Source of the DNA: JANMCE01 sp963791625
GTDB taxonomy: Bacteria; Actinomycetota; Acidimicrobiia; Acidimicrobiales; Ilumatobacteraceae
Direction: 5' to 3'
NCBI GenBank assembly: GCA_963791625.1
Contig: CAWBTA010000006.1
Coordinates: forward strand, 1,674,001 to 1,738,000
Length of the DNA stretch: 64,000 nt
The translations under genes were made by a program, and so were the position numbers. Under the pieces are notes generated by a model. That model saw only the letters and a program-made list of their open reading frames with translations. It made no database searches and had not been told where the DNA came from. Below, piece after piece: positions 62,810 through 64,000 of the stretch; the stretch's first letter is position 1; each line of letters opens with the position of its first letter.

Positions 62810-63767
62810 CGTTCAACTCATCGTTGGTCGGCGTGCGTCGGCTCGGCCACGGATGCTCCGCACCGTCAATCGAGATGAATTGCACGATGGCGTCGCCGTG
62901 GCATTGCGCCCAGGTGAGGGTGGTTACCGAGCCGTCGGTCGATTGGGTTGACTGGTCAGAACACCGATCGAGCCAGCGCCAAGCCGACACGCTGCTCTCA
63001 CCTGCATCCCATGCCACGTTCTGGTCGTAGGTGCCGTGAATCTCCAGAAACGGCAGAGCCCGGTCGGGAGTGCACGATTGCGTGTCGTCAAGCGCCCCGG
63101 CAACCGATGCGACCCCGGCAATGCGATCGGCCATCTGGCAACCAAGCACCTGAGCCATGATCGCTCCGTTCGAGTGACCGACTACAAAGACCCGCTCCGG
63201 ATCGACGGGGTACCGGGCGATGAGGCGGTCGATCAGTTCACTGAGAAACGCCACGTCGTCCACGCCTGCGCTCGTGGCCGGCTCACAGCACTGGCCTGAA
63301 TTCCACGACCGAGACGCATATCCGTCGCCTTGCACCAGCAACCCGTCGGCGTAGGCAACGACGAAATGCTGTTGATCGGCCAGATCGTCGTACCCCGTAA
63401 GCGCTTCCATGTCCGCGGCCGATCCATCAGAGCCGTGGAGGGCGAGCACGAGGGGCATGAGAGGAGTGTCGCCGCGGTACTTGGGCTGCTCGGGCGTGTG
63501 AACCAGCACCGAGCGCAAGGCTCCATCGCTCTCGACAACCACCTCCTGTGTGTCGGGCGGCAGCGTCGTGGTCACTTCCGGCCGTTCCGGCTGAAGCCCG
63601 ATCGCACTGCCCGCAATGCCCGTCACCACGTCAGCTGGGTCGAAGACGTCGGCCGCCTTCGCCGCAGCCGGGGGTGGCGACGGCTTCAGGGCTGCCGTGG
63701 CTTGGCTGTGGGAAGGCGCGCAGGCGCCCAACACCAGACAGCCGAGGACCAGAAGCTTGCGATGCAC
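62724..63767 (-). CDS. LpqC-type esterase lipoprotein (PHB-depolymerase family)
   Basis: 347 residues. Lipobox in LVLGCLVLGAC (Cys ~16), Pro/Ala linker, then an alpha/beta-hydrolase: LVLALHGSDGSAADMEALTG (oxyanion), nucleophile Ser in VFVVGHSNGAIMAQVLGCQM (~200), Asp in LEIHGTYDQNVAWDAG and His in GAEHPWPSRRTP. Cys pairs (SGQCCEP) may be disulphides. It overlaps the methyltransferase by 86 bases tail to tail, so one of the two ends may be misplaced. Confidence 0.86.
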   Translation of the reverse strand: MHRKLLVLGCLVLGACAPSHSQATAALKPSPPPAAAKAADVFDPADVVTGIAGSAIGLQPERPEVTTTLPPDTQEVVVESDGALRSVLVHTPEQPKYRGDTPLMPLVLALHGSDGSAADMEALTGYDDLADQQHFVVAYADGLLVQGDGYASRSWNSGQCCEPATSAGVDDVAFLSELIDRLIARYPVDPERVFVVGHSNGAIMAQVLGCQMADRIAGVASVAGALDDTQSCTPDRALPFLEIHGTYDQNVAWDAGESSVSAWRWLDRCSDQSTQSTDGSVTTLTWAQCHGDAIVQFISIDGAEHPWPSRRTPTNDELNVSFALDATEATWAFFSSVSPAQTASSPG

Positions 63768-63858
63768 CCATCTATTGTCGGCCCATCAGCTGTGGATTCG
63801 ACGGTCGTCAGGTAAAAGTCGTGTAATGACTCGGCGCGAAAGACGCGCAAAACGACAA

Positions 63859-63883
63859 AGACCCGCTCGTTATGAGCGGGTCT
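63859..63883 (-). terminator. Rho-independent terminator of the cold-shock gene
   Basis: Perfect 10-bp stem AGACCCGCTC/GAGCGGGTCT with a 5-base loop, followed on the minus strand by TTTGTCGTTTTG. It lies 23 bases after the csp stop. Confidence 0.85.
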
Positions 63884-63906
63884 CGATCATTCGACTTGGG
63901 GAGCTC

Positions 63907-64000
63907 TTACAGAACCCGCACGTTTGCAGCGTTGGGGCCCTTGGGTCCCTGTGCTACCTCGTACTCCACCTTGTCATTCTCGTTAAGGTTCTTGTAGCCC
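63907..64000 (-). CDS. Cold-shock protein, N-terminus cut by window edge
   Basis: Thirty C-terminal codons are visible: GYKNLNENDKVEYEVAQGPK then GPNAANVRVL and TAA, the typical end of a CspA-type OB-fold RNA chaperone (about 67 residues when complete). The start and the RNP motifs lie beyond the right edge. Followed by a strong terminator, so it is probably monocistronic. Confidence 0.93.
   Translation of the reverse strand, partial: GYKNLNENDKVEYEVAQGPKGPNAANVRVL

Noticed and set aside
1..64000. Mobile elements, tRNA or rRNA genes
   Set aside because: No transposase, integrase, terminal-repeat pair with target duplication, or cloverleaf sequence was recognised; a tRNA scan would be needed to exclude small RNA genes fully.

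Overview
The window looks like chromosomal DNA of a high-GC actinobacterium. Marker genes are an actinobacterial integration host factor (mIHF), a PimA-like phosphatidylinositol mannosyltransferase, a PriA homologue without a Walker A motif, and blocks in the order known from Mycobacterium (pyrR-pyrB-pyrC-carA-carB-pyrF-mihF-gmk-rpoZ-coaBC-metK-priA; alaS-ruvX-mltG-aroE-aroC-aroK-aroB-aroQ-efp-nusB; secF-secD-yajC; ruvC-ruvA-ruvB; yebC-pdxT-pdxS). The many lipoproteins with Thr/Pro/Ala linkers and the presence of queA and tgt beside yajC point away from Mycobacterium; class Acidimicrobiia is my best guess, which is inference only. No tRNA, rRNA, CRISPR array or transposase was seen.

Layout. 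1-2.8 kb: an ECF sigma factor with an anchored partner and a lipoprotein (cut by the left edge), tightly packed. 3-17.4 kb: one long minus-strand pyrimidine/DNA/cofactor block starting at pyrR. Two near-identical PyrR-type RNA elements lie before pyrR and before carA, each running into a Shine-Dalgarno; the second drives a 16-codon leader ORF whose stop overlaps the carA start. 17.6-23.5 kb: accessory island (lipoprotein, 2-oxoglutarate oxygenase, GNAT, S4 protein, kinase-like protein, HNH nuclease, LysM protein). 23.6-33.6 kb: phosphatase, nusB, efp, the shikimate genes, mltG, ruvX, alaS. 33.6-35.5 kb: a TadE/TadG-like secretion/pilus cassette riddled with frame breaks. 35.7-40.7 kb: rarA, aspS, hisS. 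41.1-47.5 kb: an XRE-type remnant, relA/spoT, apt, secF, secD, yajC. 47.6-52.6 kb: tgt, queA, a Clp-N domain protein, ruvBAC. 52.8-54.9 kb: a second HNH nuclease and a TIGR03086-type protein. 55-57.7 kb: Bcp, yebC, pdxT, pdxS. 57.8-64 kb: DUF3048 lipoprotein, htpX, lemA, pimA-like gene, an RNA methyltransferase, an esterase lipoprotein and the end of a cold-shock gene with its terminator.

A striking technical or biological feature is about fifteen single-base frame breaks. They affect priA, carA, the Tad-like cassette, yajC, ruvB, bcp, the second HNH gene and the pimA-like gene, while very long genes such as carB, alaS, relA and aspS are intact. Several fall in short homopolymers, so assembly error is the first explanation, but the clustering at 34.0-35.3 kb deserves checking. 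Almost all housekeeping genes lie on the minus strand; the plus-strand genes are mainly accessory.
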